Shown here piece by piece: positions 9,030 to 18,642 of a stretch of DNA of 63,254 bases. The position numbers and the translations under genes are program-made. How positions within the stretch are numbered: position 1 is the first letter of the stretch; each line of letters opens with the position of its first letter. The stretch lies in assembly GCF_018618755.1 (NCBI RefSeq), contig NZ_JACSMR010000014.1, positions 1 through 63,254 on the forward strand. Reading direction: 5' to 3'. This stretch comes from Exiguobacterium sp. s193 (GTDB lineage: Bacteria; Bacillota; Bacilli; Exiguobacteriales; Exiguobacteriaceae). The notes beneath the pieces are model-generated. The model was not told where the DNA came from. It saw only the letters and a list, made by a program, of their open reading frames with translations, and ran no database searches.

Positions 9030-10088
9030 TTATAGATAACGGTGTTCCAGCCGCCAAGACCGGGCACACATTTGCTCCGAATTATTTGCCGTACCCGTCC
9101 GTGTGATGTCATCGATTTCAATTCCGTCTCCATATAGGACGACTTCATCCCCGACCTCAACCGTCGAATCGACGGCGACGAACGTATGACTCATGAATAA
9201 TTTACTAATGATTGAATACGGTTTCCCGTGAATCAACACAGGCAACGCCGATCGCCCCCGGACTACCCCATCGCCATAGCCGACAGGTAAGACGGCGACA
9301 CGAAGTGGTTGTTCCGTCGTATATGACGTCCCGTACCCGACGTGTTCACCTGCCGCCACTTCACGGATTTCGACGACTTCTGTCATCATCCGTAATGATG
9401 GGACTAACCAGTCCATCTTTTCGATTGGTGAATAGCCGAATAAAAAGATACCGGGACGGACATAGTTGCAAAAGGCGAGTCGTTCGTCATGTTTGACGAT
9501 CGTTGCGCTATTTTCAGCATGCACATACGTAAATGTATGCTGCTCTCGTATGACGTTCGCAATCGCTAAGAAACGCTCGACTTGTCCATCATGGTCCGCT
9601 CCCGGCTCGTCAGCAAGTGGGAAGTGTGTGTAAAGACCTGTCAAACGGAGTTGTTGCTCCTGCACCACTTCAAGCACTGCCTGTGCTTCTTCGAGTGAAC
9701 TGACACCAAAACGATTCATCCCGACATTGACCTTTAAATGGAGTTCGATGTTCGAGAGGTCTGCTTGATGATGCTTCAACCAATCCACCGATGGGATTCC
9801 AAGTGCGATGTCATAGTCCCGGACCGCCTCGAACTGAGTCGCCGGATTCATCGCTAAGACATAACTGTCTGGAAAATTCGTTTTAATTTCAATTGCCTCA
9901 TAGACTTCAGCAACCGCAAAATGACGCACGCCTGCTTCCATCAATGTCCCGACCATTTCAAGCATTCCTAAGTTATAAGCATTGTTCTTCACCACGGCGA
10001 AAATCTGTTTTTGTGACCGGGCGAAAACCGATGCGACATTTTGTCGCACCGCTTCCCGATCGATTGTGACGCGTGTCCGTGTATTCAT
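9030..10088 (-). CDS. alr: Alanine racemase, Alr2-like
   Basis: A 352-aa PLP-dependent amino acid racemase, most likely making D-alanine for peptidoglycan. The PLP lysine lies in AVVKNNAY (near residue 34) rather than the usual VKANAYGHG, and the catalytic tyrosine in HVGYGTSY. The C-terminal half (VGYGDGVVR, MSHTFVAVD, NNSEQM) resembles, from memory, the second alanine racemase of staphylococci, which also sits next to lysA in a lysine operon. The gene starts four bases inside the preceding aminotransferase gene (ATGA). Broad-specificity racemase activity is possible. Whether it is the only alanine racemase cannot be seen here. Confidence 0.88.
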   Translation of the reverse strand: MNTRTRVTIDREAVRQNVASVFARSQKQIFAVVKNNAYNLGMLEMVGTLMEAGVRHFAVAEVYEAIEIKTNFPDSYVLAMNPATQFEAVRDYDIALGIPSVDWLKHHQADLSNIELHLKVNVGMNRFGVSSLEEAQAVLEVVQEQQLRLTGLYTHFPLADEPGADHDGQVERFLAIANVIREQHTFTYVHAENSATIVKHDERLAFCNYVRPGIFLFGYSPIEKMDWLVPSLRMMTEVVEIREVAAGEHVGYGTSYTTEQPLRVAVLPVGYGDGVVRGRSALPVLIHGKPYSIISKLFMSHTFVAVDSTVEVGDEVVLYGDGIEIDDITRTGTANNSEQMCARSWRLEHRYL

Positions 10089-11017
10089 TCAGCTACCGCT
10101 GGTGTGACGTGTGTCAACCAGTCCGCATATTGTGGAAGTTGTCCTGAGACCGCTTGTCGGTAAAGCTCGAGCAATTCATCCGCGACAGCCCGTGTTCCGC
10201 CGTTGATTGTAATATGGTCGATTTCACCAACACTCGTGATTTCTGCCGCCGTCCCTGTTAAGAAGATTTCGTCTGCGACATACAGTTCGTCACGCCCGAT
10301 ATGGCGTTCGACGACTGGGTACCCTTGATCTTGCGCGAGGCGCATGATGACTTGGCGCGTGATGCCGTCAAGGACAGAACAGTCGAGTGACGGCGTGTAG
10401 ATTGTCCCGTTTTTCAACATGAATAAGTTCGCGACGCTCGCCTCACTGACATTACCGTTCATATCAAGAGCAATCGCCTCGTCAAATCCATCACGAAGGG
10501 CTTCGCCTTTTAAAAGTTGTGAGTTCATATAGTTGGCAGCAGCTTTTGCCTGCATCGGCATCATCGTTGACGATACCCGACGATAAGAAGCGACTTTCGC
10601 ACGAATGCCGACACCTTTATCGAAGTACTCACCAAGTTCCCAGCACGAGATTCCGACGTGGACCGTCGTATCTTTTGCCATCAAGGCTTGCCACGGTGTT
10701 CCGAGGAAAACGAATGGACGAATGTAACAAGACTCAAAGCCATTTTTCGCAACGAGATCAATCGTCGCTTGGACAAGTTCTTCCACTGTATATGGAATCG
10801 TGACGTGATAGAACGCGCAACTCCGGAACAGACGTTCGATGTGTTCCGTCAATTGGAAAATTGCCGGACCGTCAGGCGTCGCGTAGGCACGAATCCCTTC
10901 GAAAAATCCGCTTCCGTAATGAATCGCGTGTGACATGACGCTCGTATTCGCTTCTTTTGGATCATGAAAAATCCCGTCTAACCAAATCGCTTCACCATAC
11001 TGTGTATCCACTGCCAT
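10085..11017 (-). CDS. ilvE: Branched-chain-type aminotransferase (class IV)
   Basis: A 310-aa fold-type IV PLP aminotransferase of the IlvE family. The family opening (YGEAIWLDGIF), HYGSGFFEGIR, the PLP lysine in MPMQAKAAANY (near residue 158), the EAIALD glutamate and DGITRQ are all in place. Expected reaction: transamination of Val, Leu and Ile with 2-oxoglutarate. Its place inside the diaminopimelate operon, where staphylococci have an M20 deacylase, is odd. It may balance branched-chain and aspartate-family synthesis, or act on an operon intermediate. Good ribosome binding site (GAGGAGG), 25-base gap after dapD, and overlap with alr. Confidence 0.9.
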   Translation of the reverse strand: MAVDTQYGEAIWLDGIFHDPKEANTSVMSHAIHYGSGFFEGIRAYATPDGPAIFQLTEHIERLFRSCAFYHVTIPYTVEELVQATIDLVAKNGFESCYIRPFVFLGTPWQALMAKDTTVHVGISCWELGEYFDKGVGIRAKVASYRRVSSTMMPMQAKAAANYMNSQLLKGEALRDGFDEAIALDMNGNVSEASVANLFMLKNGTIYTPSLDCSVLDGITRQVIMRLAQDQGYPVVERHIGRDELYVADEIFLTGTAAEITSVGEIDHITINGGTRAVADELLELYRQAVSGQLPQYADWLTHVTPAVAE

Positions 11018-11042
11018 GTGTTTTCCTCCTCTTCGACGTCAA

Positions 11043-11750
11043 TCAGAGTGAACGTAAATCATCCACTAATTGCGTCTTCTCTGCTGTTTTTTCGTCTTTC
11101 TGTTTGATGACGCGTGCTGGCATACCAGCGACGACGCTACCTGCAGGGACGTCTTCTGTGACGACACTGCCTGCTGCGACAACCGCATCTTTCCCGACGC
11201 GGACACCTTCTAAGATGACGGCATTCGCTCCGATCAAGACACCGTCTTCGATGATGACCGGTGTTTTTGAAGGTGGCTCAAGGACACCTGCAACCACGGC
11301 ACCTGCGCCGACATGAACGTTTTTCCCGATTGTCCCACGTGCTCCGACGACGGCATTCATATCAATCATTGTACCATCTCCGATCGATGCACCGATATTG
11401 ATGATTGCCCCCATCATGATGACGGCGTTATCGCCGATGACGACATGGTCGCGAATCCATGAACCCGGCTCGATACGCGCGTTCAAATGACGTGTATCAA
11501 GCATCGGTACAGCACTGTTCCGACGGTCATATTCGACGTGGACGTCCGTGATCTGGTCTGAGTACTTTTCTAAGAAAGTCGCAGCAAGTCCTGCATCGGC
11601 AAAGAAAATTTTTGACTCATCTGATCCGAAAGCAGTCGCCCCTTCAATCGTCAAGCCCGCTAAATCGCCGTTGACGTAAAGTTTGACCGGTGTTTGTTTT
11701 TTAGCATCTTTAATGAATTTCGCGATTTCGTAAGCATCAGTTAATAACAT
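11043..11750 (-). CDS. dapD: Tetrahydrodipicolinate N-acetyltransferase
   Basis: A 235-aa hexapeptide-repeat acyltransferase of the DapH/DapD acetyl branch. It acetylates tetrahydrodipicolinate in lysine and wall diaminopimelate synthesis. The N-terminal alpha/beta part (residues 1-85) precedes an unbroken left-handed helix (about 95-205) with [19 protein letters not shown] and [13 protein letters not shown]. Length and the N-terminal [18 protein letters not shown] segment fit the acetyl rather than the succinyl form. Overlaps the end of dapB by 14 bases and has its own AGGAGG. Confidence 0.95.
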   Translation of the reverse strand: MLLTDAYEIAKFIKDAKKQTPVKLYVNGDLAGLTIEGATAFGSDESKIFFADAGLAATFLEKYSDQITDVHVEYDRRNSAVPMLDTRHLNARIEPGSWIRDHVVIGDNAVIMMGAIINIGASIGDGTMIDMNAVVGARGTIGKNVHVGAGAVVAGVLEPPSKTPVIIEDGVLIGANAVILEGVRVGKDAVVAAGSVVTEDVPAGSVVAGMPARVIKQKDEKTAEKTQLVDDLRSL

Positions 11751-12483
11751 GTGAATCCTCCTGTGAGTAGAGCGTCTCTAATGTGTAGAGTCCCGCCGAT
11801 TTTTGAATGAGTGCTTCGGCTGCTTTAATCGCACCTGAAGCAAATACTTTTTTTGATAACGCTGTGTGCTTGATTTCAATCAATTCATCGACCCCGGCGA
11901 ACAACACTTCATGTTCACCGAAAATCGTTCCGCCACGCATCGAGTGCATCCCGATTTCAGAAACTTGGCGTTTCTCCCGTGTCGATTCACGTTCGTAGAC
12001 CGGCTGGACGTCACGGAGTTCTTGAATCGTCCGCAACAAGAGTTCTGCCGTCCCACTCGGTGCATCGACTTTTTGATTATGGTGTTTTTCTAACAGCTCG
12101 ATGTCAAACGAACTCGCGAGTGGTACGAGCACCTGTAGCAGTTGCTGCATCATCGCGATCCCGAACGACATGTTGTACGACTGAAAAATCGGAATCTCGG
12201 TCGAAGCGTCTTTAATCGTTTGTAACTCGGCTGCAGAAAACCCGGTCGTCGCGATGACGAGCGGTGTTTTCGTTTTGAGACCATACGCCAGTAAATCTGG
12301 TAGTAAGCTTGGGTGCGAGAAGTCGATGATTGCATCCACTTCTTCCGTCAACTCAGACACGGTTTGATACGACGGCACTTTTTCTGCTGACTTCGTCCGA
12401 TCGATGACAGCAACGACTTCAGATGGTGCCAATTCCTCAACATAGTGCCCCGTCGCACCATATCCATGAATGGCAAGCTTCAT
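11737..12483 (-). CDS. dapB: Dihydrodipicolinate reductase DapB
   Basis: A 248-aa NAD(P)H-dependent reductase of 4-hydroxy-tetrahydrodipicolinate. The Rossmann start ([14 protein letters not shown]), the catalytic [18 protein letters not shown] motif near residue 130 and the [10 protein letters not shown] segment are family landmarks. It is slightly short and the N-terminal glycine motif is GYGATG rather than GxxGxxG, as in some Firmicutes forms. ATG overlaps the dapA stop by four bases. Confidence 0.95.
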   Translation of the reverse strand: MKLAIHGYGATGHYVEELAPSEVVAVIDRTKSAEKVPSYQTVSELTEEVDAIIDFSHPSLLPDLLAYGLKTKTPLVIATTGFSAAELQTIKDASTEIPIFQSYNMSFGIAMMQQLLQVLVPLASSFDIELLEKHHNQKVDAPSGTAELLLRTIQELRDVQPVYERESTREKRQVSEIGMHSMRGGTIFGEHEVLFAGVDELIEIKHTALSKKVFASGAIKAAEALIQKSAGLYTLETLYSQEDSHVIN

Positions 12484-13361
12484 CGAACCACTCCTTTATA
12501 GGCATGCATCGTCTCGAGCAAGTGTGCATGTCCGGCTTCCGATTGGCGAACGAGCGGCAAGCGTGGTGCACCAACTGCAAAACCAAGCTCCTCGAGCGCT
12601 GCTTTGACCGGAATCGGGTTGACGTCACTAAAGATGGCGGCGATGACCGACATTAAATCACTTTGGATGCGACGTGCCGTCGTTAAATCGTTCGCGAGCA
12701 TCGCTTCTGCAAGCGCTTGTGTTTCTGCCGGATAGGGGTTCGATAAGACCGAAATAACCCCTTGTGCTCCCCACGCCATGTATGGCAAGATTTGATCGTC
12801 ATTCCCACAGTAGACGGCGAACCCGTCCGGAAGTGCCGTCATCAATTCACCCATGAAGCTGACGTCACCGCTCGCTTCCTTGAATGCTTGAATGTTCGGG
12901 TGTTTTGCGAGTGTTACGGCTGTCTCAACTGCGATTGCGACGCCTGTCCGTGAAGGGACGTTGTATAACATGATCGGGAGTTCGACAGCATCTGCGACCG
13001 CTGTGAAGTGAGCAACCAAACCTGCTTGCGACGTTTTATTGTAATACGGTGTCACGAGCATCGCCGCGTCAGCTCCGAGGCGCTGCGCTGTTTTCGTTTT
13101 TTCGATTGTCTGTGCTGTGTTGTTCGTTCCCGTTCCGGCAATGACCGGAACACGGCCTGCCGTTACACGAACGGCCGTCTCAAGTAATGTCTCGAATTCT
13201 TCACTCGAAAGCGTCGATCCTTCCCCTGTCGTCCCAGCGACGACAAGCGCCTGAATATTGGCTGCAAGCTGTTGTTCAATCAGTTGTTCGAAAACGACTA
13301 AATCGAGTTCCCCTGCTGTATTGAATGGTGTCGCTAGGGCCGTTCCTGCTCCTTTGAACAT
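12480..13361 (-). CDS. dapA: 4-hydroxy-tetrahydrodipicolinate synthase DapA
   Basis: A 293-aa class I aldolase that condenses pyruvate with aspartate semialdehyde, the first committed step to lysine. Visible motifs: GTALATPF, VAGTTGEGSTL (pyruvate binding), YYNKTSQAGL (catalytic tyrosine), YNVPSRTGV and the Schiff-base lysine in AFKEASGD near residue 162. Starts at ATG with AAGGAGG 7 nt upstream, 18 bases after asd. Confidence 0.97.
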   Translation of the reverse strand: MFKGAGTALATPFNTAGELDLVVFEQLIEQQLAANIQALVVAGTTGEGSTLSSEEFETLLETAVRVTAGRVPVIAGTGTNNTAQTIEKTKTAQRLGADAAMLVTPYYNKTSQAGLVAHFTAVADAVELPIMLYNVPSRTGVAIAVETAVTLAKHPNIQAFKEASGDVSFMGELMTALPDGFAVYCGNDDQILPYMAWGAQGVISVLSNPYPAETQALAEAMLANDLTTARRIQSDLMSVIAAIFSDVNPIPVKAALEELGFAVGAPRLPLVRQSEAGHAHLLETMHAYKGVVR

Positions 13362-13379
13362 GTTAAATTCCTCCTTGGA

Positions 13380-14375
13380 TTATGAAGAATGGATGGCATT
13401 TTCTAAAGCGTGACGTGCAACTTGGACTGCATTTGAAGCTGCACCTTTTCGAATGTTATCGGCGACACACCACAGATGGAATGTATTCGCGAGACTGTTG
13501 TCTTGGCGAATCCGTCCGACGTATACGTCGTCCGTTTCATTCGCATCAAGCGGCATTGGGTACTGATTTTGTGAAACATCATCGACCAGTACGACACCGG
13601 GCGTGTCAGCAAGTGCCGTACGAATCGCTTCGACCGTCGTCTCGTCTGAAAACGTCACGTTGATCGCGACCGAATGCGAATTTGTAACGGGGACACGGAC
13701 ACATGTCGCACTGACCGGTAAGTTCGGTTGGTTAAAAATCTTCCGTGTCTCGTCAATCATTTTTTGTTCTTCTTTCGTGTACCCATCGTCTAAGAAAACA
13801 TCGATATGTGGCAAGATATTATCATGAATCGGATGTGGATAGTTGACCGGTTCTTCGCCGCGGCTGCCGCGTGCCAAGTCCTCGATTCCTTTTTGACCAG
13901 AACCCGAGACCGCTTGATAGGTTGTATAGGTGATCCGCTCAAAACCTAAGTGTTTAAGTGGGGCAAGGGCGACGACGGATTGAATCGTCGAACAGTTCGG
14001 ATTGGCAATCAGTCGGTTGGTGCTGCTAACCGCTTCCGGATTGACTTCCGGCACGACGAGTGGGATATCCGCCTGCATTCGGAAGGCACTTGAATTGTCG
14101 ACGACCAGCGTGCCTGATGCAGCAAGTAATGGCGCATACTGTTCACTGATAGCTCCACCGGCTGCGAATAATGCGACATCGATACCGTGATGGATGATGT
14201 CTTCCGATAAAGCTGTAATCGTCACGTCCATTCCATTAAACGAAACGACTTTTCCTGCTGATCGTTCTGAAGCGTAAGCCGACAGTTGACCGACTGGAAA
14301 ATCGAGTTCCTTCAAAACTTGTAACATTTTTTGTCCGACGGCGCCTGTCGCACCGATGACTGCTACGTGATACAT
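13380..14375 (-). CDS. asd: Aspartate-semialdehyde dehydrogenase
   Basis: A 331-aa NADPH-dependent enzyme reducing aspartyl phosphate to the semialdehyde. GATGAVGQ near the N terminus binds NADP; the catalytic cysteine is in NPNCSTIQ near residue 128; the active-site histidine is in VPVTNSHSV. Two ATG codons lie six bases apart. The second (14375) is preferred because GGAGG is only 2 nt from the first and about 8 nt from the second. It lies 12 bases after lysC. Confidence 0.96.
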   Translation of the reverse strand: MYHVAVIGATGAVGQKMLQVLKELDFPVGQLSAYASERSAGKVVSFNGMDVTITALSEDIIHHGIDVALFAAGGAISEQYAPLLAASGTLVVDNSSAFRMQADIPLVVPEVNPEAVSSTNRLIANPNCSTIQSVVALAPLKHLGFERITYTTYQAVSGSGQKGIEDLARGSRGEEPVNYPHPIHDNILPHIDVFLDDGYTKEEQKMIDETRKIFNQPNLPVSATCVRVPVTNSHSVAINVTFSDETTVEAIRTALADTPGVVLVDDVSQNQYPMPLDANETDDVYVGRIRQDNSLANTFHLWCVADNIRKGAASNAVQVARHALENAIHSS

Positions 14376-14387
14376 GTTCATTCCTCC

Positions 14388-14855
14388 TTACAGGCTGAAC
14401 GCATCCGCAATGGCTGCGACTGTCCGTTCGATATCTGCCTGGGCGATTGTATAAGAAATACTGATTTCTGATGTCGTGACTTGATAAAATGTAATGTTCT
14501 CCGCGCGGAACGTCGCAAATAATTTTGACGCGACGCCCGTTGCGTCACGCATTCCGATGCCGACGACCGATAACTTGGCATGCTCGTTATGACGATCGAC
14601 TTTAACGGTCGGAAAACGGTCGATGATATCCTTCAGCGCCTCTTCGAGAAATTCCTCTTCGTCGAGTGGACACGAGAACGAAAGGAACACATCGCTATCG
14701 AACGTCGTTTGACTGATCATGTCGATGTTGACATGACGGTTTGATAATAATTCAAAGATGTCGGCAACCGCTGCGTTCGTTTGTGGGACGTGTTTAATCG
14801 AAACCGTTAAAACGTTTTTCGTTACACTGACGCTCGTGACTGCTTTTTGTTCCAT
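14388..14855 (-). CDS. lysC: Aspartokinase beta subunit from internal start
   Basis: ATG at codon 245 of lysC is preceded by GGAGGC with a 10-nt gap (14866-14871), an internal ribosome binding site inside the gene. The product would be 155 aa, starting MEQKAVTSV and containing just the ACT domains. In B. subtilis aspartokinase II, alpha and beta subunits come from the same kind of in-phase overlapping arrangement, with beta starting near codon 246 (established knowledge, from memory). The sequence shows the start signal directly; translation is inferred. Confidence 0.65.
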   Translation of the reverse strand: MEQKAVTSVSVTKNVLTVSIKHVPQTNAAVADIFELLSNRHVNIDMISQTTFDSDVFLSFSCPLDEEEFLEEALKDIIDRFPTVKVDRHNEHAKLSVVGIGMRDATGVASKLFATFRAENITFYQVTTSEISISYTIAQADIERTVAAIADAFSL

Positions 14856-15587
14856 CGTTTCCGTTGCCTCCATGATCCAAGTCCCTCTTTCCGATTCAAG
14901 TGTTTTCCCAACAAAGATATGCACGCCGTATTTTTTCCCGAGTTCGACACTTCGCATCTCCATGACTTTCGAGCCGAGTGCACTCATTTCCATCATCTCA
15001 TCGTATGAAATGTGTGGAATCGGCTGTGCTGCTTGATGAATCCGCGGGTCCGCTGTATAGACACCATCCACATCCGTATAAATTTCACAGCGTTTGTCGA
15101 GAACTGCTGCTAAAGCGACCGCCGTCGTGTCTGATCCGCCACGCCCAAGCGTTGTGACATCCCCGAGTTCATTCACCCCTTGGAATCCGGCGACGATGAC
15201 AACGTCATACGTGTCGAGTTTTTTTCGAAGTAAGTTTCCGTCAATTTGTTTGATCTTGCTTTTCGTATGGACCCCCATCGTGCTGATTCCTGCCTGTGCA
15301 CCTGTTTGTGATAAGGATTTAACGCCTACGGAATTCAAGGCGATGCTGAGTAACGAAATCGTTTGTTCTTCCCCGATCGCAAGCAGCCTGTCCAATTCTC
15401 GGCGCTCCGGTCGATCGGTAATCGCTTGTGCTTGTGCAATCAATGAATCGGTCATCTTGCCCATCGCCGAGACGACGACGACAAGCTTTTCCCCTTGTTC
15501 TGTTCGATTCTTCAAATAATTCGCAATTGACTGAATCTGTTCGACAGTCGCGACCGAGCTACCACCAAATTTAAGTACAGTTGTCAC
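14388..15587 (-). CDS. lysC: Aspartokinase LysC, alpha subunit
   Basis: A 399-aa enzyme phosphorylating aspartate, the entry step to lysine, threonine and diaminopimelate. KFGGSSV opens the kinase domain, TTLGRGGSDTTA carries the catalytic aspartate region, and YTADPRI ends the substrate part. Two ACT domains fill the last 150 residues. GTG start behind AAAGGAG. First gene of the lysine operon and placed directly behind a lysine riboswitch, which points to the lysine-regulated LysC isozyme. An internal in-frame start probably yields a second, regulatory polypeptide (separate entry). Confidence 0.95.
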   Translation of the reverse strand: MTTVLKFGGSSVATVEQIQSIANYLKNRTEQGEKLVVVVSAMGKMTDSLIAQAQAITDRPERRELDRLLAIGEEQTISLLSIALNSVGVKSLSQTGAQAGISTMGVHTKSKIKQIDGNLLRKKLDTYDVVIVAGFQGVNELGDVTTLGRGGSDTTAVALAAVLDKRCEIYTDVDGVYTADPRIHQAAQPIPHISYDEMMEMSALGSKVMEMRSVELGKKYGVHIFVGKTLESERGTWIMEATETMEQKAVTSVSVTKNVLTVSIKHVPQTNAAVADIFELLSNRHVNIDMISQTTFDSDVFLSFSCPLDEEEFLEEALKDIIDRFPTVKVDRHNEHAKLSVVGIGMRDATGVASKLFATFRAENITFYQVTTSEISISYTIAQADIERTVAAIADAFSL

Positions 15588-15618
15588 AATCCTATCTCCT
15601 TTGTCCCGAAACAGAAAA

Positions 15619-15658
15619 AAACGACGGGCCGGTAGGAGCGTTCCTACGGCCCGTCGTT
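15619..15658 (-). terminator. Riboswitch-controlled terminator of the lysine operon
   Basis: A strong stem (ACGACGGGCC...GGCCCGTCGT, about 16 bp) followed by T7 on the minus strand lies between the lysine aptamer and lysC. It is the expected OFF structure of an L-box. Confidence 0.93.
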
Positions 15659-15704
15659 ATCACGATCGGACAAACGAAGACAAAGTCTATCGTTCTTTTA
15701 CGTA

Positions 15705-15873
15705 AGATAGCGCTCCGAAACATGGGTTTCGGCAGTACAACGGATCTTAACCGTTGTACCAGCAAATGAGAAGAAGCATCTTCCTCGTTCACTTCGGCGG
15801 ATTTCCCCTTTCACATCACTTGGCATGCTTGCCTTGATAAGTGTTGCTACTGATGTCATCCGCGCCTCTATCT
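15705..15873 (-). ncRNA. Lysine riboswitch (L-box) aptamer
   Basis: Read on the minus strand, P1 is AGATAG / CTATCT (15868-15873 with 15705-15710). The conserved core elements AGAGGCGCGG, GGGGAAATCCGCCGAAGT and ACTGCCGAAACCC appear in L-box order. Lysine binding should stabilise the downstream terminator and shut off lysC-asd-dapA-dapB-dapD-ilvE-alr-lysA. Assigned by consensus, not by covariance-model search. Confidence 0.93.
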
Positions 15874-15890
15874 GTCGGTTGTTAGTTACA

Positions 15891-15899
15891 GTTATAGCA
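15891..15899 (-). promoter_or_regulatory. Extended -10 of the lysine operon
   Basis: TGCTATAAC on the minus strand is an extended -10 element about 20 bases upstream of the aptamer. A convincing -35 hexamer at 17 bp is not seen. Confidence 0.45.
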
Positions 15900-15949
15900 A
15901 ACATCTTTTGTTAAATCCAGTCATTTGCTAAAATTTTTTCATTTTTCCG

Positions 15950-17320
15950 TTAATCTGTTAGTTTCGACTTTGCTTGAGCGAGTTGTACGGAAACGGCAGC
16001 AAAGCCGGTTCCACCATAGCTACCGCGTCGTGCGACAGCCTGGACAGGATCGAGAAGCGGATAAACATCTTCCGCGATGACGGAATGGAACGTCTGGTAC
16101 GTTTCAAGTGTCAAATCTTTTAAGAAACAATTCGTCTGGACACAATGGAGAACCGCTTTTCCAACGATTTCATGTGCTTCACGGAAAGGGATGCCTTTTG
16201 TGACAAGATAATCTGCGAGTTCCGTTGCATTCGAGAAGTCTTGCATTGTCGCCTTCTTGAGCGCTTCTGTCTTAAACGTAGCGGATTCGAGCATGCCTGT
16301 GAAGATTTGAACCGATTGTAAAACCGTGTCTGCTGTATCAAAGACACCCTCTTTATCTTCTTGCATGTCTTTATTGTAAGCGAGCGGTAACGCCTTCATC
16401 GTCGTCAAGAACCCCATCAGGTTTCCATAGACACGTCCTGTTTTACCACGAATTAATTCAGCGAAATCCGGATTTTTCTTTTGTGGCATCATGCTAGAGC
16501 CTGTCGAAAACGCATCTGATAATTCGATGAATGAAAATTCTTGCGATGCCCAGATGATGATTTCTTCACAAAAACGTGAGAGGTGCATCATGACCGTCGA
16601 AGCAATACCAAGGTATTCAATGACGAAGTCACGGTCCGATACAGCATCCAGACTATTCGGATAGACGTGCTCAAATCCGAGCAGTTCCGCTGACTTGAAC
16701 CGGTCAATCGGGAATGTCGTCCCGGCGAGTGCCCCTGCACCGAGCGGCGAAATCCGAATCCGTTTCAAATTATCCGTCAGTCGATCTACGTCACGGTCGA
16801 ACATCCAAAAATACGCGAGTAGATGATGCGCAAGTGAAATCGGCTGTGCCCGCTGTAAGTGGGTATACCCCGGCATGACGGTCTCGACGTGTACATCCGC
16901 CTGTTCCGTAATGACCGTCTGCAAGTTGCGTAGGCTTTCGATTAAATTAAGCACATGTTGTTCCATCCATAAATGTAAATCCGTTGCGACTTGGTCGTTC
17001 CGACTTCTCGCCGTATGCAACTTCCCTGCGACCGGTCCGATTTGTTCCGTCAGCAAGCGTTCGAGATTCATGTGGATGTCTTCATCTGCAAGCGAATAGA
17101 CATGTTGTCCAATCGTGTCCTGTAATGTGTTGAGACCCGCTTCGATTTTTTTCCATTCCGCTTCTTCTAAGATGCCTTGTTGATACAACATGTTGGCATG
17201 GGCGAGACTTCCTTCTATATCAACTGCCGCAAGCTTTTGGTCGAATGAAATCGATGCCCCAAACGCTTCAGCCTGAGCGGAAGCCCCTTCCGTAAACCGT
17301 CCGCCCCACAGTTTCGTCAT
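15950..17320 (-). CDS. argH: Argininosuccinate lyase
   Basis: A 456-aa fumarase-superfamily enzyme splitting argininosuccinate into arginine and fumarate. KLWGGRF at the start, [12 protein letters not shown] near residue 105, [10 protein letters not shown] near 155 and the flexible loop signature [12 protein letters not shown] near 275 are all intact. It begins four bases inside argG and ends close to the lysine-operon leader, with no obvious terminator in the 60 bases between. Confidence 0.97.
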   Translation of the reverse strand: MTKLWGGRFTEGASAQAEAFGASISFDQKLAAVDIEGSLAHANMLYQQGILEEAEWKKIEAGLNTLQDTIGQHVYSLADEDIHMNLERLLTEQIGPVAGKLHTARSRNDQVATDLHLWMEQHVLNLIESLRNLQTVITEQADVHVETVMPGYTHLQRAQPISLAHHLLAYFWMFDRDVDRLTDNLKRIRISPLGAGALAGTTFPIDRFKSAELLGFEHVYPNSLDAVSDRDFVIEYLGIASTVMMHLSRFCEEIIIWASQEFSFIELSDAFSTGSSMMPQKKNPDFAELIRGKTGRVYGNLMGFLTTMKALPLAYNKDMQEDKEGVFDTADTVLQSVQIFTGMLESATFKTEALKKATMQDFSNATELADYLVTKGIPFREAHEIVGKAVLHCVQTNCFLKDLTLETYQTFHSVIAEDVYPLLDPVQAVARRGSYGGTGFAAVSVQLAQAKSKLTD

Positions 17321-18522
17321 TTTGTCACGCCTTCCTGCCGATGAACACTTGCGTGTGTCGCAATCGCAAGACCATGCAATTTAATGAATCCTTTCGCTGC
17401 TTCATGATCGAAGGCATCTTCTTTCGTATATGTCGCAAGCTTCTCATCATAAAGTGACACCGGTGACTGACGTCCTGTGACCGTCGCATTGCCTTTATAG
17501 AGTTTGACCCGTACTTCGCCCGTGACGTCTTGTTGTGTCGCTTTCAAAAATGCTTTCAGACCTTTCGTTAACGGTGCATGGAATAACCCATTATAGATGG
17601 TTTCTGCATATTGTTGACTTAAAATCGGTTTGAAGTGCGCGACGTCTTTCGTCAATGTGATGGTTTCGAGTGCGGCATGGGCTTTTAGCAAGACCGTTGC
17701 ACCTGGGCATTCATAGACTTCCCGTGATTTGATCCCGACGAGACGGTTCTCGACGTGGTCAATCCGTCCGACACCATGTGCCCCAGCGATGATGTTGAGT
17801 TCTGTAATCAACTTCGCCAGTGGATAGACTGTTCCGTTGATTGAAGTCGGAACACCTGCTTCAAAACCGATGATGACTTCTTCTGCCTGATCCGGTGCGT
17901 CTTCCGGTGCGACCGTCAGTGCGTATGCATCTTGTGGTGGTTCTGTCCAAGGGTTTTCAAGGACACCACATTCGTTACTCCGTCCCCAAAGGTTCATATC
18001 AATCGAGTACGGGCTGTCGAGATTGATTGGGATCGGGACGTTGTTGTCTTTCGCATACGCGATTTCCTCTTCACGTGACCATTTCCACTCCCGGACCGGC
18101 GCGATGACTTCAAGTGAAGGATCAAGTGCTGCGACCGAAACTTCAAACCGGACTTGGTCATTTCCTTTTCCCGTACAACCGTGTGCAACGGCCGTCGCGC
18201 CATGTTGATGGGCCACTTCGACGAGTTTTTCAGCGATCAACGGGCGAGACAGTGCCGAAATCAGTGGATACGCACCTTCGTAGTGAGCACCGTATTGAAG
18301 TGCTGGTAAGACGAAGTCATTCGCAAACTCTTCTTTTACATCAAGAACGATCGATTCAACGGCTCCGACGAGCAACGCTTTTTCTTTGATGACGGTCAAA
18401 TCTTTCCCTTCACCGACGTCCATACATAAAGCGACGACATCATAATCCTTGCTCAACCATTTGATCGCTACCGATGTATCAAGTCCCCCAGAGTACGCTA
18501 AAATCAATTTTTGTTTCGTCAT
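17317..18522 (-). CDS. argG: Argininosuccinate synthase
   Basis: A 401-aa ATP pyrophosphatase ligating citrulline and aspartate. The N-terminal nucleotide loop is [26 protein letters not shown] and the citrulline/aspartate site [13 protein letters not shown] follow. Clear GGGAGG ribosome binding site. First gene of the argGH pair, preceded by ArgR-box sequences. Confidence 0.97.
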   Translation of the reverse strand: MTKQKLILAYSGGLDTSVAIKWLSKDYDVVALCMDVGEGKDLTVIKEKALLVGAVESIVLDVKEEFANDFVLPALQYGAHYEGAYPLISALSRPLIAEKLVEVAHQHGATAVAHGCTGKGNDQVRFEVSVAALDPSLEVIAPVREWKWSREEEIAYAKDNNVPIPINLDSPYSIDMNLWGRSNECGVLENPWTEPPQDAYALTVAPEDAPDQAEEVIIGFEAGVPTSINGTVYPLAKLITELNIIAGAHGVGRIDHVENRLVGIKSREVYECPGATVLLKAHAALETITLTKDVAHFKPILSQQYAETIYNGLFHAPLTKGLKAFLKATQQDVTGEVRVKLYKGNATVTGRQSPVSLYDEKLATYTKEDAFDHEAAKGFIKLHGLAIATHASVHRQEGVTK

Positions 18523-18556
18523 TATTAATTCCTCCCTGATTTCGAATTCATCTTTC

Positions 18557-18590
18557 TGTATAAAAATTCATTATGAATTATATATATACA
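18557..18590. promoter_or_regulatory. ArgR box pair upstream of argG
   Basis: TGTATAAAAATTCA (18557-18570) closely fits the ARG-box pattern with its AT core between TGNAT-like arms. A second, weaker copy TGAATTATATATAT starts at 18574 on the next helical turn. The pair overlaps the argG promoter region, so arginine-dependent repression by ArgR/AhrC is expected. Confidence 0.7.
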
Positions 18591-18603
18591 TAGACTTCAA
18601 AAA

Positions 18604-18632
18604 AAAGAAACCCTTTTTTAAGGATTTCTTTT
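18604..18632 (-). terminator. Terminator of alaX-GNAT pair
   Basis: Arms AAAGAAATCC / GGGTTTCTTT, read on the minus strand, are followed by T8, just downstream of the acetyltransferase gene. Confidence 0.8.
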
Positions 18633-18642
18633 AATAAATTCA

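Noticed and set aside
15698-15904. 68-codon ORF upstream of lysC
   Set aside because: It covers the lysine riboswitch aptamer, and its sequence is explained by RNA structure.
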